From: Maratus speciosus
Taxonomy: Eukaryota; Arthropoda; Arachnida; Araneae; Salticidae
Assembly (NCBI GenBank): GCA_963932465.1
Contig: OZ010787.1
Span: 31,934,087-31,998,086 of the forward strand
DNA length: 64,000 nucleotides
Direction: 5' to 3'
Shown piece after piece: positions 54,581 to 64,000 of the stretch. How positions within the stretch are numbered: the first letter of the stretch is position 1; the number at the start of each line of letters is the position of its first letter. A program made the translations under genes and the position numbers. The notes beneath the pieces are model-generated. The model had not been told where the DNA came from. It made no database searches and saw nothing but the letters and a program-made list of their open reading frames with translations.

Positions 54581-54784
54581 GTATTTTTCAAGAAAATGTG
54601 ACGTGATAGACTTTTTTCATTATTTGTTTTTTAATTAGCACCAAAAGATACGAAAAGTTCAGCCATAAATACCCTTGTATTTTTTTCATCGCAGGCCTGT
54701 GTTTTTTTTTTTTTTTTTTTTGAAAATGATTCGAGTTGAGTCGAAACATGTCAAAAGTGGAAGTAAACGTATTTTTAATGGTTT

Positions 54785-55174
54785 CATAGCTGCAGAGCTG
54801 CCAAATCTCCAGCTTTTTGGATACCAGTATTTTAAGACAGAAAATGTTGTTTTATTTAATTAGAACAATTGGGCGATTTAAAGCAACAATATTTTCTCTA
54901 AAATAACAGTGGTGTGCAAAAAGCCGGAGACTTGACAACTTTGTAGCTGCCAACCTTCCGCTAATCTTCCGTAATATCTGGATTAATTTAAACCAGGTTA
55001 ACCACTTTCGAACCAGGAAATTTATTTCATGAATTTTTATTTATTTAATTCAATGTTTCTATGTGGAACGTATTTATTTTCATTTAATAAAATAATTTCT
55101 GGTTCGAAACGTATTAAACCAGGGTTAAATTAGTGCGAGTATTACGGAAGATTAGTTTGAGGTTGGCATTAATG
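54785..55174. mobile_element. Family E palindromic MITE (E3) split by F2
   Basis: Starts CATAGCTGC at 54785, resumes TAGCTGCCAACCTTCCGC at 54944 and ends GAGGTTGGCATTAATG at 55174. Exact 6-bp TSD TGGTTT (54779-54784, 55175-55180). Family F2 is inserted in its left end. Confidence 0.9.
54793..54943. mobile_element. Family F palindromic MITE (F2), 6-bp TSD
   Basis: 151 bp, CAGAGCTGCCAAATCTCCAG and GGAGACTTGACAACTTTG ends, flanked by exact 6-bp repeats TAGCTG (54787-54792, 54944-54949) made from the end of E3. ACCAGTATTTTAAGAC and AACAGTGGTGTGC inside. Confidence 0.9.
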
Positions 55175-55179
55175 TGGTT

Positions 55180-55703
55180 TTAACCCTTAAATGCGCGATT
55201 TTTTATTTTCTTTCTAAAAAATTGTATATGATACTCTGAAAGGTTTATAACATAGGAAAAATGATGAAAAAAAACAAAGGTCTGTTTTTCATATAATACG
55301 TCAATCTATTCTTCTGTTGCACATCTGCAATACAAATAAAAACTACAGTCGTATGGCTGTTTTATGCTAAAATAACGCAAATTAGTAAATACTTTAATAA
55401 GTATGTCTCCAAATACTTTATCTTATATAATTATTTATCTTATAAAACTTACCTTTCACTCTTTAATTCCCATAATAGAATGCGTACTAGAAATAACGTA
55501 GTTATGAGAATCTGACTTAACACCAGAAAGTTTCAGTGGTTAATTTCTCTATATTTAAATATGGAATGTATGTTTTTTAATTAAAGCAAATATTGCTATT
55601 TAATTTTCTTGTGTGAATTAGGTATATGCGAATAAAAAAAAAATCAATTACATTCAAAACAGTTTTGTTTACATATATGCAAAGCTGCGCACTAAAGGGT
55701 TAA
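55180..55703 (+). mobile_element. Family S TTAA element (S1)
   Basis: TTAA at 55180-55183 and 55700-55703; CCCTTAAATGCGCGATTTTT start and GCTGCGCACTAAAGGG end. AACACCAGAAAGTTTC and TTTTCTTGTGTGAATTA inside. 524 bp, uninterrupted. The reference for S2. Confidence 0.85.
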
Positions 55704-55984
55704 AGTTTTAATTTAAAACTTTTAGCATTAGAAATTGGTATTTTACAGTGTTATAAGAACTTTTTTTAAAACTAATTATATAATTCTTCCCTAAACCTAG
55801 AATAAAAGTATACTTCTCTCCCTACCTTCCACTGTAGTATAGATTTACTTTACCGGATAACTTGAGTTGATAATTTTGAGTTAAATACATTTCGCCGGAT
55901 CAGTTATCAAGTACATTACATATATACATGAATAACTCATGCCATGACAGAGATTGAGATAAAAGGTACAAAATATGTATGTGG

Positions 55985-56219
55985 CAGAGGTGCCAAGTTC
56001 GCACTAATCTTCCGTAATGCGTGGATTAGTTTAACCCAGTTTCACAACGTTTCGAACCAGAAAAATTATTTGATGAACCTTTATTTACTTAATTCCAGTT
56101 TTCTACGTGTAACTTATTTAATTTCATCACTGAAAAAAAAATTCTGGTGCGAAATGTATTAAACCAGGGTTAAATTAACCCACGTATTACGGAGGATTAG
56201 TGGCAACTTGGCACCTATG
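55985..56219. mobile_element. Family E palindromic MITE (E4), 6-bp TSD
   Basis: CAGAGGTGCCAAGTTCGCAC and CAACTTGGCACCTATG ends; exact TSD ATGTGG (55979-55984, 56220-56225). Arms CTAATCTTCCGTAATGCG / CGTATTACGGAGGATTAG. Confidence 0.9.
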
Positions 56220-56461
56220 ATGTGGCATTTTATTAAAAACAAGCGAGCAATATAATATTCTCGCGGGGTGACCCCCGGTATACAGGAGATAAATGATATC
56301 ACATCTTTACAGTAGTGCGGCCAGAGATAGATTGCCGCCCAACAGCCTTGATTGTAAGTGCATCGAGCCCCAAAACTTCGAACTTTGCAAAATTATAACC
56401 CCAAAGAATACGTCACTTAACAGACATTTTGAATTCAAAATCAGCCCAACGATTCATTAGC

Positions 56462-56669
56462 TTAACACTAGAACGCCCGGAAGGAGTCGATTCGACTCCG
56501 GCCACATGATTAAATGTCCACTGGAACCAGAAATTTTTTTATAAAATAAGTTATATGTAAACCACCCAGATTTATGTTAAATAAATCAATCAAATAATTT
56601 TAAATAAAAATTCTGGTGTCAAATATTTTTATGACATTGGAGTAAATTTTCCGGGCGTTCTAGTGTTAA
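56462..56669 (+). mobile_element. Family B TTAA MITE (B1)
   Basis: TTAA at 56462-56465 and 56666-56669; CACTAGAACGCCCGG and CCGGGCGTTCTAGTG are perfect complements. GGAGTCGATTCGACTCC palindrome near the left end. The interior resembles family A (AACCAGAAATTT, AAAATTCTGGTGTC), so A and B share a core with different ends. Confidence 0.85.
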
Positions 56670-58003
56670 GAAACTGAAATTTTAACGTACATTATGATAT
56701 GCCAAGGCTGGGCAATGGGAAAGTTATATTTAGAAGATGTAATGTAGATGCCAGGCGCCGATTTTAATATTAACAGGATATCTCTCAGGCCGGAAACGCA
56801 TTTGTATTGACTACGAAATGGAGAATTACAATGCGTGTTTAAGTTACTGCTGAAACAGGAGCATATGGTCAAAGATTATCTTTTTTACATATTCATTAAC
56901 AGAAGGAAACTATGCTCGTACAGTAATGCTTTTAAGATGAGAAAGTAGCTATGTTTTTGATTTATTTTATTGGTGGTTTTGAGTAAGCCTGGGATATAAA
57001 GTGAATGTAATTTACTAAGCGCAAAAGAGAGGCAAAATAGATATACTTCTTGAAAAGGAAAAGAAGTATCCATTCAATTTAGAATTGTAAAAAGGGGAAT
57101 TTAATTTTAAAAGGGGAATAAATAATGATATGTGATGATGTGTTAATTCCATCATCACACCCACTAAAAATAAAATCACCATATTCAGTGTAAAAGCAGT
57201 ACGTCAGATTGTCACTCAAATAGTTAAAATGATAAATACGATTAACGTTTAAACAATTAGATATTATGTTAAATACATTCTTAACTGCAATCACCCAATG
57301 TGATTTTTCCTTTTCAAAGACTTATTTGACACTTTTTTTTAACATCCCTATCAGAGAAGTATATAGGGATCCCAGTGTACCGCTTTGAGGAAATCAGTAT
57401 TAAAAAAAACAATCGAGGTAGGTTTCTCCAAAAATTGCAACAATAATGTCCTTCGCTGTAAGTTTCTACGAAATTTATAAAAAAGATATTTCTTTGAGAA
57501 AAAATGGGGTGTTCAAAAAACGGACCGAGTGGGAGCTGAAAGTATAAAAATTACTTTACCATAAGATGAATTTTGTAAAATTATTTGGTCATCAAGTATT
57601 AAACTTGTCACAACAAAAAGGCCGGATTACCAACTAGGCGAACTTCTACTATTAAAAAATAATAGAAATTTTTGTGTTATTCATGACAGTAATTTTTCAT
57701 CGATTTGGTGTTTACATAAGATGAAAAATTCTATTAAAATTTACTGGTGGAAGATTGCCCCATTGGAAATATGGTACTTTTGTAATCTCAAGTTTTATCA
57801 CCGCCCCCTGAATACTAGGCCTGAGCCCCGTCACAAAAATTGCAGTTATTGTAGGCGGATATTTTTAGTATGCGTACTGTCTCTAGAAATTGAACACCAA
57901 TAATTTTTTTAACTTTCTATACCTTTATTTTTCTGAGATTAAAAAAGTCATAAAAAACATTTGAAAAATACTAGCGTCTAATTTCAGGGGACCGTACAAA
58001 CGC
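56670..58003. other. Intergenic DNA with eroded repeats
   Basis: 57370-57540 resembles family L without clear ends. 57600-57860 carries TTTACTGGTGGAAGATTGCC with no termini. No gene is recognised. Confidence 0.4.
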
Positions 58004-59446
58004 TTAACTCTTTAGTGCGCAGCTTTGCATATATTCAAAGAACATTGTTTTGAATTTAATAGATTTTTTTATTCGTATATACCTAATTCTGACCGGAAAA
58101 TTAAAATAGCAATATCTGCTTTAATTAATAACATACATTTCCTATTTAAATAAAGCGGAATTAACCATTGACACTTTCTGGTGTAGCGTGAGTAGAGCTG
58201 GACGACATCAGAAATTTAATATCGCAATATATCAATGAGTTAGTATCGATATTGTTGATATATTGCGATAAATACATCAAAGTGTATAGAAACAGAAAGA
58301 ATGCCCAATTTCGAAAGATAAAAGGTCGCAGCAATTTGTGTAAAAACAGATGTAGAAAGCAACTAATAAATGTATTACCTATTATATACATAATATAATA
58401 GGTATATACCTAAATGTACATACCTATTTGCTCACACGCATCCTTTAAATGCACACGTGTTTATACAAAATAGAAATATCTTAGAAAAAGGAACCAATGT
58501 TCGATATCTATTTGCACTTATACCATTGATTGCTTAGCATAGCTTTTTTCTTTAAAAAGTAGTACATTCCCCCCATCCTTCCTATTTTATACATTATTCA
58601 TTAATAATATTATAACTATTCGTTTCCTCAAGAATTACTGAGTATATTATGAAAAATAAATTAAAATATAATATCTTTAAGGATGTTGCGTATTTTAATA
58701 TTATTAAAATAAGAGAAAAGCAAAAGGCAAAAACTGAAATAGATTTAATGTAGGCATTTTTTGTGTTTGAGTTAGAGATTTAAAAAAAAAAATTCTGTAT
58801 AGTCTTTATTATATATGTGATAAAACTGCTCATGGAATTAGACTTAATTTTTTTTTTTTTTTTTTTAATAAAGGTATATGAAGATATGTTAGTTTTAATC
58901 GTTTTTCACTATATACACGTACATCAGTAAAAAATTATATTAAATATAATATTAGATGTAACTGAAAATCCATTCGCAGTCTTATGTAATACACATTTGA
59001 AAATCTTAAAATAAAACATTGGGCAAAAATATCAATATTTAAAAAAGTAGTAGCGATTTTAAAAATGCATTTTTTTAACTTTTTTAAATTTTTAATTAAA
59101 TATGCAGTTATTTTATTTCAAAATTCACTGTTATTTAAACATTGAAATGCAGTGAGTTCACCATTTGAACAATATTTTAAAAAATAAACAAAGTTGTTGA
59201 AAAGGTAAACGGACCCCTCAACCGTACAATGAAACATATGCTTCGTTTTACATTGGCTAATGTAATGTAGTACTTTTTAGGGACGCCACTTTAATTGTTG
59301 CCCGAAAGTAATAGCATATCGGGGTCTAATAAATAAAAATAAATCAAATTTCGTAGTATTTATATCTTTCACTATATGGATGGAACATTGAAAACTTTTT
59401 TTAAATACGAGTCCTCAAATCACAATTGAAAATAGTTTTATACTAA

Positions 59447-59654
59447 TTAACCTTCCGTCTACCAGACGGGTCCATTGGACCCGACATGTACATTCAAAAT
59501 ATTTATTCAAACCAGAAATTTCTTCAAAACAAACTAAATGTATAAATCAGACAATAATAAGTTAAATAAACAAATTAAATAGTTTTAAGTAAAAATTCTG
59601 GTGTAGAATGTTTTTATAAAACTTGAGTAAAATTTCCGGTAGTTCTAGGGTTAA
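59447..59654 (+). mobile_element. Family A TTAA MITE (A7)
   Basis: TTAA at 59447-59450 and 59651-59654; CCTTCCGTCTACCAGACGGG start with GGGTCCATTGGACCC. Inserted in the hAT element. Confidence 0.85.
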
Positions 59655-59932
59655 AATTGCTGTTTTTTTTAATATAAATTTACAAAATTTAATTAAACAT
59701 TAAAAACCATATTAATGAAAATTTTAAACTGAAATTTCAAAACAGGATATAATAAATTCACCCTGGAAACATTTATTTTACCGATAATACTACAGAGAAT
59801 ATAAAACGAATGATCATTGAGCGCAGCATAAATGTTTCTAGCTAGGAAGCTCAGCTTAAAAGCAACCAATAAACGAACAGAGAAGTTTCGCCAATGTAAC
59901 GAAAAAAAGCAGAAATAGAAACTTTACCATTA

Positions 59933-60093
59933 CATAGCTGCCAACTTGTATGGATTTTTGCTACCACTAAAATTCAACAGAAATTTCTGCCTTATTTAAT
60001 TATCAAAATTCACTGCAATTCGGCGATTAAATTTGACAAAAATTTCTATTAATTTTTAGTGGTAGCAAAAATCCGTACAAGTTGGCAGCTATG
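59933..60093. mobile_element. Family Z palindromic MITE (Z2), 6-bp TSD
   Basis: CATAGCTGCCAACTTGTATG and CGTACAAGTTGGCAGCTATG ends; exact TSD CCATTA (59927-59932, 60094-60099). GCTACCACTAAAATTC / AATTTTTAGTGGTAGC arms; central GCCTTATTTAATT. Confidence 0.9.
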
Positions 60094-60381
60094 CCATTAG
60101 CTGACTCTGATTGCTTGTCCTACAGACGAGCTTTTCAGCTGCTAAGGTATAATAAGTGATACTATACGTACCTAGTCCAACAGTCCAAAGTAATCATCAC
60201 GTATTTTATTTGTCCATGTTTGTTATTGAATATATCAATGCTATGACATATCTAGATAGGTCTTGATATGTCTAAATCAATAGTAGTAGCAGAATTTAAA
60301 CGTGGATGATAACAAGCATTCATTATTCAGTAACGATTGAAACATTACGGAGAATGAAATTTGTGGTTGAAACATAAGAAA

Positions 60382-60627
60382 GTAGAGAATGTATTGGGGA
60401 TATATTGGAATAGTTAGTATTAACGAAATACAGATAATCACTGGAGGGGGATACTGTGCTTTGAAAGAAGCGGGGAATGGGTGGCGCTAAGGAAACGATT
60501 GAACGTAGAGAATGTAATTGGGGATATATTGGAATAGTTAGTATTAAAGAAAGGCAGATAATCACAGGAGGGGGATATTGTGCTTTGAAAGAAGCGCGGA
60601 ATGGATGGCGCTAAGGAAACGATTGAA
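60382..60627. repeat. Two-copy tandem duplication, 123-bp period
   Basis: Units begin GTAGAGAATGTATTGGGGAT (60382) and GTAGAGAATGTAATTGGGG (60505) and share AGATAATCAC, GGAGGGGGATA and GGCGCTAAGGAAACGATTGA. Inside the hAT element near its right end. Confidence 0.85.
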
Positions 60628-61173
60628 AGTGGAGGACATTTCTTTAATAGTTTTGAATATTCGGCGTTTTTTTTTCGGTGTTTGAAGTCGCGGTCGGTAA
60701 AAAAAGATTCTTGGGCTGTATGGGTTAGAGTAAAAGCCTAGGTATCGGTATTGGGATATATTCTTAGAGTCATAACTCCCATATTGTTATTACGATAATT
60801 AAAATATATCAATATTTGATGATATACCAGCCCTAAACGTGAGATTCTCTGAACTACGTAATTTCAAAAACGTATTATATCAGGGGAATTAAAGGGTTAA
60901 AGGTTACGTTTTATAAAATAAATAATTATATAAATTAACGTATTTGGAGACATACTTATTGAAATATTTACTAATTTGCAATATTTTAGCGTAAAACAGC
61001 CACTCGACAATAGTTTTTACTTGTATTGCAGATGTGCAACAGAAGAAAAGATTGACTTACTGTGTTAAAAACGTATCTCTGATTTTTTTCATTATTTCCT
61101 GTTAATAAACCTTACAAAGGATCATATATAATTTTTTCGAAACAGAATAAAAAATCGCGCATTTAAGGGTTAA

Positions 61174-61752
61174 AAATCCGCCTACAACAACCCCATTTTT
61201 GTATCACCGCTTAGGCCTAGTATTCAGGGGACTGTGGTTTCATACTAAATGACCTGATGGTTAGAATTCTTTCCTAATCATAGAATAAATTTAGATTTCT
61301 ATCTCCCACAGGAAGGAAATCGAATAAATTAATTTAAGGCAAGAGCAACACATCGGGTTGCCACTCATGTAGTTAAAATTATAAATGCTGCATTGAGAGA
61401 GTTTTTATATTTATATTTACGTATCACATAATTATAATTTTTTTTTAATTAAGACCGAATGCATTACCTCTTCTTTATTTAATATTATTTATTTTTACGA
61501 CAATTATATTAAAATTGCTATTATTCTTTTCATTAAATAGTGCTGCTGTAAAAATGCACACATGTAATTTATTATGTTACACTGCTCAGAAAAATAAGGG
61601 TAGCAAGCATACTTAATTGACTTTTTTAGCCCGTTTTATTGCTTCAATTAAATATACGAGGCACAAACTTGCACCACGCAAACTCTTGCATACTGTGCAT
61701 ATGTGTTTTAAAATAAGGTTATCTCCGTAGTTATTTTTATGTTTCCTACTTA

Positions 61753-61787
<35 letters not shown>

Positions 61788-61838
61788 AAATACTCAAAAA
61801 TATGATTGTTTAGTCGGAAAAGTTTCTTTATATTGAAC
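61174..61838. other. AT-rich intergenic DNA with an A31 tract
   Basis: A31 at 61754-61784; otherwise no feature is recognised. Confidence 0.5.
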
Positions 61839-62027
61839 CAGTGTTGCCAGATTGGGGACTTTTATAATTCAGTTTATTTGAATGTCGTTACTTTTTAAAA
61901 ATAGTATAATTCAGTTTTTTTTCCAGAATGTCTAATCTATTTTTAAGTAGGGTGAATATTTCTATTTAAAAAAAGCGTTGACAATCAACAGTGTAGGGGC
62001 AAAAATGTCCCCAATCTTGCAACACTG
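61839..62027. mobile_element. hAT-like MITE H
   Basis: CAGTGTTGCCAGATTGGGGA and CCCCAATCTTGCAACACTG ends; flanks TATTGAAC and TACTGAAC match in 7 of 8 positions, an aged 8-bp hAT TSD. Confidence 0.85.
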
Positions 62028-62989
62028 TACTGAACCTTCGTTGAGAAAATATTCTTTCAAAATGTGTCATTTTTAACTCTAAAAAGTAGAATCCCTCATT
62101 ACTCTTTAAAAAAAATAATTATTTTAAGAATTTACTGTTCCTAGCTCGCAATATTCCAAATTGAAATTTAGAATATTAATTTAACAAATTTTGATCTCCT
62201 AAGCTGACGATTATTTCAATTTTGGAAAATCCTATGAGCTAATTTTATCCATCATGTAAAACGAAAATAAGTGGATTAGTAAATTTACATTTTCTTTTGT
62301 GCAATGTATTTTATTTACGAAATAACTCCGCATTATTTTATAGTGACAAATATGTGACAATTTACGGTGTATCTTAAAAATATTTCCTTTTATTGTATTT
62401 AAAGTGCCTTTAACATGCAGTTTCAATGAGATTAAAAAAATCACATGAACTTTTTATGAATGTTTTACTTATAAAAAAAAAATAAAAAAAATAATATGAA
62501 ATAAAATTTTTCTAAATCATATTTAATCATACAGTAATAGAATGCAGAAAATGTACAATAACAAGACATTTATTAAAATGATAAGGATTATTTTCATATT
62601 TTCACAATCCTGACAAAGCATTCTTTCTCGATCTTATTACTGAAGAAAATTATTATTGTAGAAAAGGCAGATGAGACATCAATATTCCCCGGTGTAAACT
62701 CGTGACAATCAGGATACAGTTGATTATGGCAAAATGTTGAAGAAACTTTGCCTTATTTGATTGTTAATTCAATTATACTTTGCTGTGAAGCTTCCAATCT
62801 AAGGATATTTTAAATAATTATAGCTTATATAACAAAGGCAAATTATTATAATTTTCAGTAAGAAAGTTCCCATTGAGAACAATTTCTATCAGTATGAGGC
62901 ACAAAATAAGCAACTCGGTATAATATATACATGCATTTTTACTTTCTTAGATATCAAATAAAATATATATATTTATTGGATTCGTGAAG
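62028..62989. other. AT-rich intergenic DNA
   Basis: No supported feature. Confidence 0.5.
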
Positions 62990-63330
62990 AATTTTCACTT
63001 CCGGTTTTCTAAAGATTTACACATTTTAACACTAGAACGCCCGGAAATTTTACTCAAGTTTCATAAAAATATTTGACACCAGAATTTTTACGTAAAATTA
63101 TTTGACTAATTTATTTAACGTTAATCTGCGTGGTTGAAATTTAACTTATTTTATGAAAGAATTTCTGGTTTCATATAATATTTAATCACATGGTCGGAGT
63201 CGGATCGACTCCTTCCGGGCGTTCTAGTGTTAAAAGATCCTGGACATGATTTGACTCCTTTTAGAAAACGCCTGTGTGTCTTCATGTCTGTGACAAAATA
63301 TTTAAGAGCGCTTTATCTCGAGAACTAATA
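62990..63330 (+). mobile_element. Old Helentron-like 5' fragment interrupted by B2
   Basis: CACTTCCGGTTTTCTAAAGA and TTTACACATTTTAA, then after the insert GATCCTGGACATGATTTGAC, CTGTGTGTCTTCATGTCTGT and TATCTCGAGAACTAA. This resembles the CTTCCGGTTTTCGACGGATT plus GTCTGTC block at the 5' side of the Helentron copies, but is much more diverged. Confidence 0.45.
63026..63233 (-). mobile_element. Family B TTAA MITE (B2)
   Basis: TTAA at 63026-63029 and 63230-63233; CACTAGAACGCCCGG and CCGGGCGTTCTAGTG ends; GGAGTCGGATCGACTCC near the right end. Opposite orientation to B1. Confidence 0.85.
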
Positions 63331-63599
63331 AACTGAATTAAGTAAAACTTCAGATTCTGTGACATTGTTTTTAGAGATAGCTATATCTTAAGAACTTTAG
63401 CACGGAAATTCACCACACTTTATATTTTGTAATTTTCCCCAAAGTTTTATTTCTCTTTTTAATATTAACATTAAAATATTTTTTAATCCCTATAACTGCC
63501 AAACTAAACCAGAGAGACAACATCAGCTGCGAATTTCCAGGTGTTTCAAGTCATTCTAAAAAGGAATTTTTTAAGATGAAGTCATATGCTAGCAAGTGA

Positions 63600-63840
63600 G
63601 AATATTCAACAGACAACGATATGGATGATGATTAAATTCCCTACTAAGATTCAGAATGTGATTTCTTTTTTAGGGAATGAAAATGAGTGTTCAGTGTGTC
63701 TACCAGAGCTCAATAAAACCTCTGAAAAATGTGATTCGGTCAAGTGCATTCAGTGAAACTGATGGTTACATGAAAAATGCTAAAAGTTCCTAAACGTATG
63801 TGCAGCTTGTGACAGATCTGATATATTGTTGAAAAGAACA
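63600..63840 (+). pseudogene. Decayed PHD-type zinc finger fragment
   Basis: The frame through 63675-63830 reads ENECSVCLPELNKTSEKC, VKCIQ, stop, N, stop, WLHEKC, then NVCAACDRSD. The order C-x2-C, VxC, WxHxxC, C-x2-C is a PHD-type finger, as found at the C-terminus of some pogo-like transposase-derived proteins. At least three in-frame stops. An acidic stretch precedes it. Host gene fragment or transposon tail cannot be told apart here. Confidence 0.4.
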
Positions 63841-64000
63841 CGGGAACATGTGAAAAACATAAAAAAGTGTACTCTGAAGCACTTTATCACAGTGGCTTTA
63901 CCGTATTTAAATTTCTTATAACGCACATAATAGTTCTTATAGGCATACTTAAAGGTGGGCGATAACCTTAAAACTTTTTTTCTATTATTAAAAAATAGCA
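63841..64000. other. AT-rich window edge
   Basis: No feature recognised before the window ends. Confidence 0.4.

Larger units (their letters stand above)
58193..60835. mobile_element. 2.64-kb non-autonomous hAT-like element
   Basis: Ends TAGAGCTGG and CCAGCCCTA are inverted repeats; flanks AGCGTGAG (58185-58192) and AACGTGAG (60836-60843) match in 7 of 8 positions. The interior is AT-rich and noncoding, with nested A7 and Z2 and a tandem duplication near the right end. No BED zinc finger or transposase is recognisable. Confidence 0.85.
58004..61173 (-). mobile_element. Family S TTAA element (S2) split by a hAT element
   Basis: TTAA at 58004-58007 (CTCTTTAGTGCGCAGC) and 61170-61173 (GCGCGCATTTAAGGG in the same block). 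Removing 58193-60835 and one TSD leaves about 519 bp that matches S1 in reverse orientation. Confidence 0.85.

Noticed and set aside
54675..54863. Frame sharing its last residues with one at 51709-52038
   Set aside because: The shared peptide comes from two copies of MITE family F, not from a gene.

Overview
This window is AT-rich (about 70 percent by eye), intron- and repeat-dominated eukaryotic DNA. It has no operons, no Shine-Dalgarno-led genes and no complete host gene. The transposase relics (irritans-type mariner, a DUF4817-type Tc1/mariner relative, piggyBac), hAT-like MITEs and a DINE-1-like Helentron family indicate an arthropod genome. The abundance of DUF4817-type transposons makes me lean to a chelicerate such as a spider, but I cannot prove that from sequence alone.

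Almost all recognisable structure is mobile DNA, much of it nested. Five insertion chemistries can be told apart from target-site duplications (TSDs). (1) TTAA-flanked, piggyBac-like MITEs of about 190 to 570 bp (labels A, B, C, D, L, O, Q, R, S, X; my own labels). (2) Palindromic elements with CATAG/CAGAG-TGCCAA ends and clean 6-bp TSDs (E, F, Z), which I do not recognise. (3) hAT-like elements with 8-bp TSDs. (4) TA-flanked Tc1/mariner elements, including two wrecked mariners, a DUF4817-type transposon with long ends, and family P. (5) Three Helentron/DINE-1-like elements with a microsatellite, about 150-bp central tandem repeats, a 3' hairpin and a CTAG(T) end.

Layout: 0-7.2 kb is nested MITEs plus Helentron copy 1. 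7.7-10.2 kb is a TTAA-bounded 2.5-kb element with a decayed piggyBac C-terminus. 11.75-14.53 kb is a transposon whose two ends still carry N- and C-terminal transposase fragments, but whose middle holds what looks like the promoter and first coding exon of an unrelated host gene plus a 5S rRNA-like sequence. 14.5-23 kb is mostly MITEs. 23.26-27.52 kb holds two Helentron copies in the same orientation. 28-34 kb has palindromic MITEs and a deleted mariner. 35.5-42.9 kb is an old satellite of about 400-bp units broken up by later insertions, including a 2.6-kb composite mariner. 43-49.2 kb holds Tc1-like family P copies and a nested hAT/family V cluster. 49.48-51.19 kb is a DUF4817-type transposon with intact ends and a frameshifted transposase. 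51.2-64 kb is again nested MITEs, including a 2.6-kb hAT element inside a TTAA element.

The only part that reads as a host gene is the minus-strand exon at 12511-12699 with its upstream promoter-like region. The most useful general result is that several older elements serve as dated landing sites: comparing interrupted and uninterrupted copies within this one window defines element boundaries and TSDs directly.
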